Below, in pieces: positions 1 through 11,645 of a DNA stretch of 64,000 nt. Source of the stretch: Dicyema japonicum (taxonomy: Eukaryota; Dicyemida; Rhombozoa; Dicyemidae); contig RDEW01000002.1 in assembly GCA_011109175.1 (NCBI GenBank), positions 1,470,111-1,534,110 of the forward strand, given 5' to 3'. Position 1 is the stretch's first letter; every line of letters begins with the position of its first letter. A model generated the notes under the pieces. The model did not search any database, was not told where the DNA came from, and saw nothing but the letters and a program-made list of their open reading frames with translations. The position numbers and the translations under genes were made by a program.

Positions 1-905
1 CCAAACAATTTCCGGGCTAGGATTTTCCTGGAGACAGAGTCGAAGGCCTTTGTAAATCGATCGAGCAAACGACGGTTTTGAGGAGGCGAGGATTTGTGTT
101 AAAGCCTTCAAGGATAAATTGTTTGAAGGATGTGAGGTGATAGAAGTTGAATAACCCATCTAATTTATGTTGTGAAGATGAAAAAGGAAGGGACGAGGTA
201 ATAAGATTATGAATCAGTTTTTCCAATAATTTTGATAAGGTGTATAGGTCGAAATGATGCAGGATTGTTAAGAGATAGGTCGAAATGATGCAGGATTGTC
301 CTTAGTCATCCCAGGTTTAAGGATTGGGAATTTATAGGACATTTGCCAGATAGTTGGAATTGTGTTTATTGAATAGTTGAAAATCACTGTGATTGCATCA
401 AGGTGTTTTAGTAAAATACCAAGGATAGAATCAGGCCCACAAAAGAGAGAAGAATTCATCCTCTTAAACCTCACTGACATCTGAATGTGAGATAAAGTTA
501 ATCGGCTCTTCAGTCTTAGAGGATAAATAAGGCCCATCCATTTTCCTGAAAGTTTTGTGCAGGCGTAAAATTTCATAAGTTTGTTAAGACTGTGCTGATC
601 CGTCTGTTTCTGCTAAAATTTCCTTTTGGGCCAAATTGTTTAATTTCTCTCCATATCGTCTGAGCGGATTTCTGAAATGGAAGATACTAGTTTGTCTTAT
701 TTGTTGGCTTTAGCTCTTCTAATCATTTTTGATATTTCGTCATTGAGAGTTTTTGTTTGATTATTCTGTCCGGGAAAGGGAGATACGTGTATTTTAGGTG
801 GTTCCTTTCTTTAATTAATGATTTGGTGTTCTGATAGAGTTTTTAATTGTAGAATTTAATTGTTCCGCGCGGAATGAATGTTTTCCGCGCCATGAGAATA
901 GTTTT
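1..905 (-). pseudogene. LINE family A fragment (linker and RT start), runs off the left edge
   Basis: Decayed part of a non-LTR retrotransposon read leftwards. The minus strand gives, in broken frames, the linker upstream of the reverse transcriptase (about 580-905), then a stretch with GPDSILGILLKHLD and PASFRPIS (268-576), then SLPFSSSQH and LKTVVCSIDL (17-226). All three blocks align in order with the family A element at 58.0-60.9 kb. The palm motifs would lie beyond the window start. Several stops and frame changes show it is dead. The family assignment is from similarity within the window; the clade (jockey/CR1-like) is inference. Confidence 0.75.
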
Positions 906-959
906 ATCCAAAAAGTCAATAGCTTCATCTATTGAGGGGAATATCATTATGTCAAGTTT

Positions 960-2060
960 AGTAGAGCTTGATCGATCGATGAATTGAGAGCCCAATGTTC
1001 TGAAGAGCCATTGTGTATTTCAAGGCTCTCCCTTCGGCAGTCTCGGAAGCCTTCCGATAAGCCTGATAAGCTCAGACATTCTCGGGCCAATAACGCAGAC
1101 GTCTCAAGGAGATCGGCTGGAAAAAGACCAGTCACCTCTCCTTTTCAAAACTTCAGCAGTGCTAGTTGCATATCCCACACAAATGATAAATTGAGCAAAT
1201 TACCATTAAAGAAAGTATTTGTGGCTTCAATCCGGATCAGTCCACAACTACGCATTTGGCTTCTTTAAATCAATTTACTACTAAAGGATTTAACACAATC
1301 AATTGTCATCTTCGGACTTTGTTACATTGGAGATCCAGAAGGCCTTTAAATCAACGTGGTTTTTTGCGTCTCTTAAAGAACTCGTAAACAAATATCTTTT
1401 GCAGAACGGTCCTAAAGAATGATACCCGATCAAATTTCTTAATAGACGATCTCAGAAACACTCGCACGGGACCGTTAATGTATCTTGGAATGAGAATGCG
1501 GTTATTATTGGAAACTAGGATCACCTAATAGCCAAAGTAACAATGATATTAACTAATTTTGTGGGAAGGTCATCAAATGATCTCTTTTGAATAAATTTGT
1601 CAAAATTTTAAAATCCAAGACACAGGGCGATCAACGAATTGTCAAGCGACAGAGGAGACGGCCTGGACAAAGGAGACGGAAAACGTCCCGACGGGATCAC
1701 AATTTTCCCATTCAAAGAGGGGAAACCTTTGGTCTGGGACGCTTCTTTTGTCGACCCACTTTACCCGTTTAATATTGTCGGGAGCGCAGTAGACACACTG
1801 AAAAAAACGATGAGAGCAAAGGAGAAAAAATACGAAGCGCTACGCGACCGATTCGCGTTCTATCCTATTGTGGTCGAGACAACTGGAGGAATAAGTGGAT
1901 AATCGCTTCGTTTCCTAAAGAAACTTGGACGTTTAGCTACACTAAAAAGCCACGACGCACGTGAGACCCGGCGGTTTCTCTAGTTGATCTCTGTTGCAAT
2001 CGTGAGAGGCAGCGCAGCGTCGATAATGTCGGCGGGGTTTACTTTGGATGGTTGGCTCTG
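960..2060 (+). pseudogene. Degenerate non-LTR retroelement C-terminal region (family E)
   Basis: Two partly open stretches (984-1268 and 1587-1902) plus following broken sequence read as one protein remnant: KPLVWDASFVDPL, then KKYEALRDRFAFYPIVVETT, then a degraded tail with ISVAIVRGSAASI. This order of blocks is familiar from the C-terminus of a widespread invertebrate reverse-transcriptase ORF, but I cannot name the clade. Related pieces lie at 41.56-41.80 kb (+), 53.48-53.70 kb (-) and 56.69-56.88 kb (-). Stops interrupt it. The function of this C-terminal region is unknown to me. Confidence 0.5.
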
Positions 2061-2640
2061 TTAATTAAATTACGTTATAATAATTGATTTTAAAATTATT
2101 GATTCATTCAAATTTGTTTCATTATTTTGCTCGGTTTTTTCTTCCTCTGGAATTTTCCAATTTTTAATCATCTTTTCAAAACAATTTTTTGTATCTGACG
2201 AAACATTTTCCCACGATTCAATATTAAAGTTACAGTATTTATTAATTTACATTCTTTTACTCTTTTCTCATATGTATTTTTATAATTGTCTTTGATCATG
2301 CTTAACTTTCTTCACAAGCTTTTTTATATTTTGATTTAAAAGAATTTATAATCCCCTGATTTAAAGGTTTTAATTTCGATGTTGTGTTTGTGGTAGAAAT
2401 TACAATTCATTCAAACCTCAAATTGACTAGTTACGACCCAGACAATTGTCGAAAGAAATGAGGAATCATATCTCTCATTAGTGAGACTTTAATTAATTTT
2501 TGTTTTTTGAAATGATTTCCTTAATAATTATTGGATTTTTGATTAGGATAATTCGTAAGCAAATAAAAAGTGGCTCTTCATTTTTTTTGTAATTTCCGAA
2601 AATGTCAAAAAGTGGCTCTTCTCCAAAAGTATTTGCCGAG
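2061..2640. other. AT-rich spacer, no gene seen
   Basis: Very AT-rich sequence with stops in all frames. No gene, RNA or repeat seen. A short string (AAAAAGTGGCTCTTC) occurs twice, near 2567 and 2609. Confidence 0.6.
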
Positions 2641-3770
2641 CCCTGGCCTAGGTGAGTTGCACGTGTTTTTTTCGGCCACGGCCGAATTTATCACGGGGTA
2701 AATATAGTTTCTCCTTATTGGATGCCAGCACATAAACATGGTTCTCTCTGAGTACTCCACGGATCATAACATCCATCTCATCATACTCTTTAGGCTCAAA
2801 CTCCACAACACCTATGTAGTAGTTTAGCAGCGAGACAGCATACACTTTTAATGCTAGGAACAAATTCCTTGCATTTAGAGACGTCTTACATAATAACGCT
2901 GCTCTTTTACGGATGCTTTCAGTAATTTGTCGCTTTGTCTCAGGCATTATAAGGGACTTTGAAGTTTCGGTAACACCCAGATACTTATATCCTTCGTGTT
3001 CCTCTAAGACTCTTACTAACTCGCTACATACTTGCGTGTTAGTCGCAGACTTTGAATAATTTAAATCTAGTCCTATACTCTCAAAGAATTCCCTGGCACA
3101 AACCCCCATGGAGTAGAGCTCTCGGCTGTTCGAATATACATTTTCAGGTCATCGATAAAAAGAATGTGATTTGTACTGAAACAAACCCCTTACAATAAAC
3201 CGGTATTTGCTCAAAACGGTCATTGGGAAGGCGACTCAATGGCTCCAAACGGAGAACAAAGAGCAGCGGAGACATGCTATCCCCCTGAAGGATCCGCCTC
3301 TGAGTTTTACCTTGCCTATCCGGTGCCTATTATAGTTTAGACGAATACTCCACCTATTCATCACAGCCACTACAAAGCTGATGAACCATAAGGCATACAC
3401 AGACTGTGTAGGCACTCGACAAGGTAAGAATGATCAACTGAATCGTAAGCTTTTTTCACATCAACCCACATAGACAAAAGTGAATTTCCGTAAGACACAG
3501 AGAGGGACTTGTTGATCAAAGCCTCCTCTTTTGCTACCTGACAATTTCGCATAGCACTCAACTAATTCTCGAGAGAATCCCATTTCCTTCTACAAAGCTC
3601 CTGACCTCATTAGCCATCAATTTGGTCATCAGCTCATACAAGGTTGGCATGCAGTTTATCGGTCGATAATCTGCAGCAGACTGAGGGTTGTCCAGCTTTA
3701 GGATCAAATAAGTTGTCCCGGTGCAGGCCCAATCAGGAATCGTTTCCGGATAATGTGTCACATGGGCCAA
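2641..3770 (-). pseudogene. Degenerate LINE reverse transcriptase (family C)
   Basis: Minus-strand blocks in three frames follow the order of a reverse transcriptase. First ADYRPINCMPTLYELMTKL (3558-3770). Then a palm start MWVDVKKAYDSVDHSYLVE (3370-3561). Then a short QGDSMSPLLFVL block near 3290. Last EGYKYLGVTET with NARNLFLALKVYAVSLLNYY and KLYLPRDKFGRG (2648-3109). The linked YLGV, NxxNLxxAxxxxAVxxLxYxxG and LYLPRxxxGRG motifs differ from families A and B, so this is a separate lineage. It is broken by several frame changes. An R2/Hero-like relationship is possible but unproven. Confidence 0.65.
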
Positions 3771-5031
3771 GCGTTACCTATGGGCAGCCTGTTACATTAA
3801 CCTTGAACCAAGATTAACTTCAATTAATTTTATAAATGATTTATTAACCACAAAAAATTAAATTTAAGTAACTTTTTTTAGTCTACTCATTAATACAGTC
3901 GATATTTCTCCTTTCGAATTTTTATCTATCAAATTAAACTATTTAAAACTACCTCCACGCGATTATTCGATAAAATATTAATTATTTCTGCAACTGGATA
4001 ATACTGAGACTCAAACTTATCCAGTCGCAATGAGGAATTTGTTCCAAAGTCCTTTTTAGCCCGAACCTATTTATTAATGTTTTTGATTCATACTTTATCT
4101 CCCATGTTAAAAGTATATTTACTATTATGAACATTCATTTTCCTGTTCATAGCTTTGTAATAATTCGAATTTTCTTCAATCGATTTAATTTCGAAGTTGA
4201 ATCTCTTCGCATTCGGACACAAATTATCTGACTGGGAATTATCTAGATATAAATTTTTTAAATCAAACTACGTGAATTTTCAATAGATTCTGGAGTCGAA
4301 CAATTAACCAAATCGTCAATTTGTTCTGGAATCGCACACTCATCACTTAAATATATAAGTCATAATGATATAAGTATAACCATTAATTATTGAATTTATT
4401 CCTTAATTCCTCGATATCTTTCGAAAGGACTTTCGTTAGAAATGAATGGACCGATATAATTTTATCAGTATTTTGATAGAGTTAGTGGTGGGGATTTACG
4501 TTTCATTAAGTTCAAAAAGATCCAAGTTCCCGTAACGCTAATCCATGACTTGATTTAAAATTCGCGCAACTCTCCTGCCAAAGGCCTTGATAGTCTATGA
4601 ATCCTCCACTTGAAACACCTCGTACCTAGTGGACTCAATGCTCTCAAGGCCATTGATGAATTCTCAATCAACTCATGTTTTACTCTTACGTTATGCAAGA
4701 AATCGATAATTATTTTTGGGCTCAAAAACAACAAGGATTCCTCCTACAGATCTATTTCGTCAGTTGTATCAAAGATTTTGAACGAGATTTCAGACTACCT
4801 CTATGTTTGTGTTCCCATATGTCCCGATTCCGCTACCTCCTAAAAAAATTCTGACTTGATGGTGACAAACTGGATGCCTTCATCCACGTCGAAATCCTTA
4901 TGTGACACACAGTAGGCATCGTTCGGTGAAGAAACGTTTCAAAGTAACAACGTATTTATCACAATTCCACTACCAACTCTTAAATTAAATTTTTTTAATC
5001 AGAACCACCGTCATAGCCAGAATGAGAAAAT
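3771..5031. other. AT-rich spacer, no gene seen
   Basis: Mostly AT-rich sequence with dispersed stops. An open stretch at 4610-4843 (+) has no recognisable motif and is probably chance. No RNA gene seen. Confidence 0.5.
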
Positions 5032-5135
5032 TCAGGTGATCCCGGCCTCCCTCAGCACTCTTTGCATCTTTTCCTGATGTTCAGATTGTATCGATAAACT
5101 CACCCATGCTCTCTTGCATAAGCTGAACAGCAATA
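5032..5135 (-). pseudogene. LINE family A 3' end
   Basis: The minus strand reads EHQEKMQRVLREAGIT and a TGA stop. This is the C-terminus shared by family A elements at 13.77, 35.03 and 60.8 kb. The conserved nucleotides are GGGATCACCT around the stop codon. Only the tail is left; upstream coding is not recognisable. Confidence 0.6.
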
Positions 5136-5905
5136 GCTTACACGACTTGTGAGAGGATTGGACATTATCTTCGTGTAAAGGCCTTTATGAAGAGTTTTTT
5201 ATTCCAAGAAAATATTTTTAATATCCCCACTGTCTTATGTGGTACGCTACGAAATCCATCTGAAATCCTGGTTATAGAAAATGGTACGAGGACAAGATGA
5301 AAATTAATCAGATTGGCTGTTATGAAGCAGGGTCCCTCAGGTTTTAGTATTAAAGAGAAAAGTGTGCTTCCATATTTTTTGTGGTATTGTAGTTTATAAG
5401 CCAATTAAAATGTCAAGTGGGAGATTGTATCTTCAATCCGATTTCACAAGCATGTTTCTATGAGAATACTTTTTGATAAGGGACTCTCCTTGTTTTATGG
5501 GAATGCACTTTGATGCACAGGCGTCAGCAGTAGGTCTTGAAACTGATGGCCGTGTATTGCTTCATGAGTAGATTAGGGTATACATGACACATGTACTCTG
5601 TAAAGACCCGTCTTGTCCGATCTACACCCACTGAAAGAGAAAATTGATTGGAGAGGGAAATCTTAGATTCTTCCATAAAGGCATGATCCACTTGGAATTC
5701 AGAAAGAAGAGTCCAAGGATCTTCCTTCTAATTGACATTCAATTGTAGAAATGACAAACCTGGGCCAAATTGGGTTCAAGCGAGTGGATATTGTGTCTCC
5801 AATAAATAGCAATTCCAAGAATAACGAAAGCCATCAATTGTTAAACCGAAATTGGAGAAACCTCGCAGATTAACAAGGAACTGTCACTCAGGTCTCTTGA
5901 ACATA
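5136..5905. other. Spacer left of the Tc1 element
   Basis: No gene with recognisable motifs. A short open stretch at 5165-5404 (-) has no domain signature. Confidence 0.4.
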
Positions 5906-7283
5906 CAGCGATAACAAATAAAAAACGGAACAGCCAATTTCTCAATTTTTCTAAATAAAAATTAATTTTTTTAATAAAAATTGAATTTTAAATTATAAGC
6001 TTAACTTTGACTTTTACAAAAATCCAAACGTCAAAGATTTTGGTATTTAAACCCAATTTTTTCAAACAAAATAAAAAGAGAACGAAAATAGTTCAAAATT
6101 TAGTATGACCCCCTTGAGCATTTATTGCTTCTAAAATTCTACTCCGCATTGATCCAACAAGCGATTTCTATTCGAGATCGTTCCAAATTTTTTCATTTCT
6201 TCGAATAGGTCACTTTTTTTAAATTCGGTTCCCCTTATTTTTTGTTTCATGAAGGCCCACACGTGCTCGATTGGATTCAAATCGGGACTTTGAGGGTGGC
6301 ATTGTAATAACTCAATTCCGTGTTCATTGAAAAAATCTTTAGCCACCTAGCAGGTGTGCTTTGGATCATATCTTGCTGAAAAATTGGAGACCGGATTCCT
6401 GTTTTCTCCAAAAAAGGCAAGAAATTATCCGCCAAGATGCTTACATATAAGTTCCCATTCATAATTCCTTTTATCCACACAAGTTCCGAAAAACATTCCA
6501 TGTGAATGCGCCCCAAACCATTGCGTCTCCTTTTCCGAACTTCACTGTTGCGGTAACATTTTTGTTTAAAAGCCTTTCTCCCATCTTTCTCCAGACAAAT
6601 TTTCGTCCATCGGGATTAAATAGATTTATCACTAAAGATAACTCGATTCCAGAACACATTTGGTAACATGTTCCACTTTGTGCACTGAGAAAGTCTCGTC
6701 GTTTTGTGTTTTTTCGATAGATATGGCCTTTTCGTAGGCTGAAACGTCGATATATTCAGTCTTTTCAGGTATTGTTTCACTGTCTGTGATCTGACAACAG
6801 TTCCCGTTTCATAACGTAAAATTTCAGAACATTTTACAGAATTGAAATTGACATCACTTTTTTGTTCACCTTCAATTATTTCGAGATCATCAGAGTTAAG
6901 GAAAAATCTTCGCCCTGAGCCTTTTTTTTCTCTCGAAGGAATCATTCATGGTGAAGTTTTTGATGATTCCAACTTTATAATAAGCAATAATTTATCCTTT
7001 TTCTTAATATGTAACCTTGTAGAACCATGTAACACGAAACAAAACGTGTAATAAATAAAAATGGGTTCAAAAAACTTTGGAAAAAATAGAGAATTTTTTT
7101 TGTTCTCTTTTTTATTTTGTTCGGAAAAACTGGATTAATTACGTACCAATATATAGGGCGTTTTAATTTTTAAAAGGCTGAAGTTAAGTTGTATTTTTAA
7201 AATTCAATTTTTGTTAAAAAAAATTAATCATTCAATAGAAAAAAATCGAAAAATGAGTGTTCCGTTTTTTATTTGTATCGCTG
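5906..7283 (-). mobile_element. Tc1/mariner-type DNA transposon, inactive, with long TIRs
   Basis: The element is 1378 bp and flanked by TA on both sides (5904-5905 and 7284-7285), the usual target of this superfamily. The ends are inverted copies starting CAGCGATA(A)CAAATAAAAA. The match continues, with gaps, for about 185 bp and includes an inner AAAATAAAAAGAGAAC block at about 6067 and 7110. A minus-strand transposase lies between. First D is in VIFSDKS, second D in IFQQD, and the last catalytic residue is E in SPDLNPIEHVW. Across the frame break I count 34 residues between the second D and E, i.e. DD34E, which is Tc1-like. Frame changes and a stop make it non-autonomous now. Confidence 0.9.
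6131..6960 (-). pseudogene. Tc1-like transposase, frameshifted
   Basis: Four overlapping minus-strand pieces make one transposase. The N-terminal DNA-binding part includes KGSGRRFF and TGTVVRSQTVKQYLKRL (6616-6945). The catalytic core includes WNRVIFSDKS, GDAMVWGAF and IFQQD. The end is SPDLNPIEHVWAFMKQKIRG (6131-6346). The pieces lie in different frames and a TAG interrupts the region after the second Asp. The acidic triad spacing fits DD34E. It sits between the long TIRs of the element. Confidence 0.85.
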
Positions 7284-8282
7284 TATATCTACGGAGATCA
7301 CATAAATTATTTCCTGGCTAAACAATCTGTGCCTGTTAGCTCAAATGAAATTAGTGGAGATGGCCAACAAAGAGTTTGGTGGGTGGTTTGAACATAGTGC
7401 TATTGAATGGCCACTTTTTAAGGGAAAGACATGATGATTTAGCACTCCTTTAGGCGGTTTCTAAGATCGACATTCTCCTATTGCTAAGAGCCAAGTTGAG
7501 ACGATGTGTGAACTGTAAGGATAGGGAGATCTAGTAGAATCGGGATGATTAAAAGAACCATTGACAGAATACTAAGGGATAAAACAGGAAGAGAGTGAAA
7601 GGTTAAAGGTGGTAGGATAGACATTAAAAACCCTTTTTTGTCAAAGTAATCTTCATGTAGTAGAAGCATATTCCACAGCCGTGCTATGGTTTGTCGGTAT
7701 AGTTGTTGGATGGATTCTTCAAGATTGAAAAAAGTACTCTTGACAAGTTCAAATCATTTTGTTTTTGTAGGCCCTTTGTGAGGATTTTCTTTCATTGATC
7801 GTGAGGAAACTTCATCAGTCTGTCGTATGTTGCTCAGAGCGAATACTGCCAAAGATTCTAAAAGGAGGAAATACTGGGATCGGTTCGTCTTCCAGCCGAT
7901 CTCCGTTGAAACGTCTGACGTCACTTTCCCCACCACATCAAAGTTTATCAATTTGATTGGACGACTCTCATGACTGTGGAAGCAAGAGCCTAGAATGACA
8001 CGATGGTTCTTATAGAACATTAAGGTCGCAATCATGAAAAGTAACTCCCATTGCATACTCAATGGAAGATAATAATAATAATGGAAGAAGAGGAAAGAGT
8101 GCTATCCAGGGAAGTTGGTTGGTCAGTATCTCTGTATGGTGTTTTTGTGATTGTCAAAAAGCCCCCCTTGAGTCGGAAGGTTGACTTGATAGCAAAATTG
8201 TGTATTTTGCATTCATGTCATTAGTGATTCATTAAATAAAAGAAAGTTGTTCAGATAAGGCTGATAAGGTTATTTTTATTTA

Positions 8283-8330
8283 TCTCCGGTCCCTTCAAGT
8301 GAAAGAAACCAGTAGCAACATTAAAGCTAT
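8283..8330 (+). repeat. Dispersed repeat, short copy
   Basis: CTCCGGTCCCTTCAAGTGAA matches, with few changes, longer copies at about 26.73 kb and 47.21 kb. The core CTTCAAGTGAAG is close to a palindrome. Confidence 0.5.
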
Positions 8331-9540
8331 TTTCTGACATATTAACCACAATTAAATTAATTTAAATTGTTGAAAATATCTTTGTGAATAATTTTATGAT
8401 TGAACTAATTAGTTATCGATTTATTAAACAATTTTATTGTCTAATAACAATTAGGTTCTATAAATTAATAGTTAGGGAGTTTGAATGGATTTGCTGTTTC
8501 CTCTGACGATAGCTAAGCCATCCAGTTTCAGGTGGATCCTTGGTGACTCCTTAGATCCTTGAGCCGATCCGACGGACTAGATCGTCAGCTGTGGGTCAAA
8601 GATTCCTGACGTCTCAACAACAGATGGGACAAACAAGTGATACTCCGAAATGCTTTCGCACTTCCTTCTCTTCTGATCCTCGGCTTGACTCATAAAATAG
8701 CCAATTGGCTGTGGGTCAATTGATGGCATGCCATGTCCAATAAAGGAAAAGGGGTTTTTATGAAATTTTTTAAGACAAGGTGTTTGTGAATGACTGCAAT
8801 TTTTTTTATCTTCAAATTCAACGTTCACAGAAAAAAGTTTTAATTTAATTTCACGAATTATTCCGTTTATTATTGATTTATCAAACTTGCCCTCTTTCTC
8901 GATTATTTCGTCTTACGAATTCCAAGCCTAAAACCCCAAGAGGGATGCCATGAATAACATGCCGATAACCTTTTTTACCAAAAAATTATGGAGATAATTG
9001 TGCTCAGTAAAGTAGGACTCTAACTAATAACCTTTCCGATAATGATAATTAAGCTGGTAGCCTGTGGCCGAGCATAGTTAGTGCAGATGTCCTTTATCAT
9101 TGGGAAAAGGGTCCAATCGAGAGGTAATAGCTAATTCTGTCTCCTCAACCGGACGATTTGGCACGTTTCCCCAAGTATAGGTTTAACCGAATTAATGTAT
9201 CCAATTTTCTCATAGTTTGTATATCCAATAACTTTAAGTGCATGTTATACGCATTAGAAAAACAAGGGGAAGTATTGACCCACCATGAGTTGGTAAAGAT
9301 ATTCTAGTCAAGTACAGCTGGGTGATTAGGTCACCCTTGTCCCCGTGTTGTTATATTCGACAGTTTGATGTCATGAGTTGTCCAATATCCAAAGAACTCG
9401 GTCATTTTATCTTCAGTGTGAAAAATGAAGATATAACAAGACCTTCTGGAAAATTCTATAAACCCACGTGGATGAAAGCTTCTCAAAGAATGACAATCAC
9501 AAGCAACATAAACATGTTAACGTAGAGCTTCATGCAGATG

Positions 9541-9605
9541 AAGTTCTCTTAATTTTGGGATGGACGAGATTTGAACCCGGATCCTGCCTCGGACACTTCA
9601 GAACT
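9541..9605 (-). other. tRNA-like B-box patch, not a complete tRNA
   Basis: The minus strand contains GGGTTCAAATCTCG, a good match to a tRNA T-arm/B box, followed by TCCATCCCA. I could not find a matching 5' acceptor strand or a convincing anticodon arm upstream. It may be a decayed tRNA or a tRNA-derived repeat. A related patch lies near 32.35 kb. Confidence 0.25.
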
Positions 9606-9867
9606 TAGAGTTTCCGATTTCTCATGAGTCCGTTATTTGTTCGTTCTCCGAAGGAAGACAAAGGCGTTCATCCACCTTGAACCAAAAAGGACATTCCCTC
9701 CAATAGTACGTCCTCAGCTCAACCCTCCCATAAATTGATCACTTGGGTGTCTCTCCAAGAAGTAAATATCAAAGGACAATCCTTGGCAATATTATTAGCG
9801 CTTAATTAATTCGTTCAAAATATTTATCCGCGCTTATTCGCTCAGATGGACCCAAAAGTCTCTGGAA

Positions 9868-11645
9868 ATGAAAATAGTAGGGTTGCTGTATATTTTAGCT
9901 TTCACTGTTCAGTCCCCCACAGACAAAAAGGAGGAACAGAAATTAGGTTGGTAAATTTATCGACTTACTTTCCCCACATTTAGGTCGCTTGATGGTGTTA
10001 GTGATCATTCTAAAGATTTTGGTAGCAATCTTGGCCTTGTACTTCTTCATTGTCTTCCTGAAACTTCTCAGTACGTCGCTAATACTCGTCGGGGGTAATA
10101 ATCATGGGATATTTGTAGGACAGAAAGCAGGGGGGTCTTTAAACAACGCAAAATTATTAAATAATCCAATCTCCGGTCTTGTGATCGGGATCCTGATAAC
10201 CATAGTAGTCCAGAGCTCCTCAGCCTCGTCCTCAATAATCGTCACTATGGTCGGAAATAAAAGTATTCATGTGAGTGTATTTGGAGTAATCTCAGTCAGT
10301 AACGCTATTCCAATCATTATGGGGGCAAACATTGGTACTTCACTCACAAACACGATCGTCTCCTTTGGAAACTTGAAAGATCGCAAGGATTTTGCCCAGG
10401 CCTTTTCGGGGGCGATCATTCATGATATCTTCAACCTGCTGTCAGTCGCCATCTTTCTCCCCCTGGAAATACTACTACGTAGCTATATTTGTTTCATTAA
10501 ATAAGACAGCACCGCCAAAGTTGGATATTTAGAATACATCTCCCACAAGTCTGTGGTTGGTCTGATATGCACGGACTGCCCAAAAACCAAGAAAATCGAC
10601 TTTTTGGGGAAAATCACCAGTGGAGTCACAAACCTGATAATTCAGATCGACAAAAAGGCTATCAAACAGAACCTGTTGAGGACAGAAAATTTCATAAGCA
10701 TCCTTAAGAACTGCAAAGGAAATGTTGAAGACAAAGTGGAAACTTACCCCTGTTTTGAGTTTTTGTGATTTTCAGGCAAATATATGTTCGCAAATTCAAA
10801 GCTTGGGGACAAGGAAATAGGAATCATCATCCTCATCATTTCATTAGTGGCTCTGGTCATCTGCCTCATTTGCCTAGTAAAAATCCTTTATTCGCTGCTC
10901 AACACAAAACTCGTCGTTGGAGTCAAAAAAGTTTGCAAAAATTAACTTTTAGGTAATAAATGCAGATTTTCCGGGGAACTGGAAGTATTTCACGGATTAT
11001 GTTGCTCTTATTGCAGGAATATTATTCACAATCCTTCTTCAGAGTAGTTCAGCCTTTACTTCCATACTTACTCCGATGGTGGGGATGGGAATCATCTCCA
11101 TCCACCGACTTTATCCAATGTGCCTCGGCTCTAATCTGGGGACAACATTCACGGCTATTCTGGCTGCTCTGACAATCGACCCCAAAACTCGTTTTGTGGC
11201 TCTGCAGATAGCCTTTTGTCATCTTTACTTTAATCTCAGTGGCATTCTCATTTGGTACCCAATCCCCTACATGAGATCGGTGGTTTCTAAATAAACTTTT
11301 TAGATCCCAATTTCATGTGCTCTCAAGATTGGGAGGATTACTCAGAAATATCCCTGGTTTTCCGGAGTTTACATTATTTTTGTCTTCTGTGTGATCCCAG
11401 GAATCACTATGGGATTGTCACTGATCAGCATATACGTTGTTGTCGCTGTTTATTCTTTGATTTTTCTCATTTTCATCGTAGTCCGGGTCATATCAGTTTT
11501 ACAACGAAGGAAACCACATATTTTACCAGATTTTTTGAAAACTTGGAAGTTTCTCCCGAGATGGCTTCGATCTTTGGAGGTGTATGATAAATTCATAATG
11601 AAAATATTCAACCGGATTTTCAAGAAAAAATCCAGACCTTCCTAA
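9868..11645 (+). CDS. SLC34: Sodium-dependent phosphate cotransporter, SLC34 (NaPi-II) family
   Basis: Membrane protein expected to carry inorganic phosphate into the cell with Na+. The model has five introns of 37, 27, 24, 22 and 21 nt; the remaining exons total 549 codons (548 aa). The start at 9868 gives a hydrophobic N-terminus (MKIVGLLYILAFTVQ). The family hallmark occurs twice, as the inverted repeat of this fold requires. The first copy is VVQSSSASSSIIVTMV, with GANIGTSLTNTIV just after. The second is ILLQSSSAFTSILTPMVG, with LGSNLGTTFTAILAAL just after. FxHxxFNLLSV-like and FNLSGILIWYPIPYMR blocks also match. A hydrophilic loop with CTDCPKTKK lies between the halves. The basic C-terminus ends near KKKSRPS. 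The first halves of SLC34A1/A2/A3 are the closest I can recall; which paralogue is not decidable. Confidence 0.93.

Larger units (their letters stand above)
7284..9867. other. Long spacer without a recognisable gene
   Basis: About 2.6 kb with only short open stretches, for example 7754-8062 (-), 8577-8828 (-) and 9322-9525 (+). None has a motif I recognise. It holds a short copy of a dispersed repeat near 8285 and two weak tRNA-like patches near 9057 and 9541. A spliced gene with micro-introns could hide here, because such genes give only short open stretches. Confidence 0.4.

Noticed and set aside
9057-9140. tRNA(Ser/Leu)-like start TGGCCGAGCATAGTTAG
   Set aside because: No anticodon stem, no pairing acceptor ends and only a poor B box.
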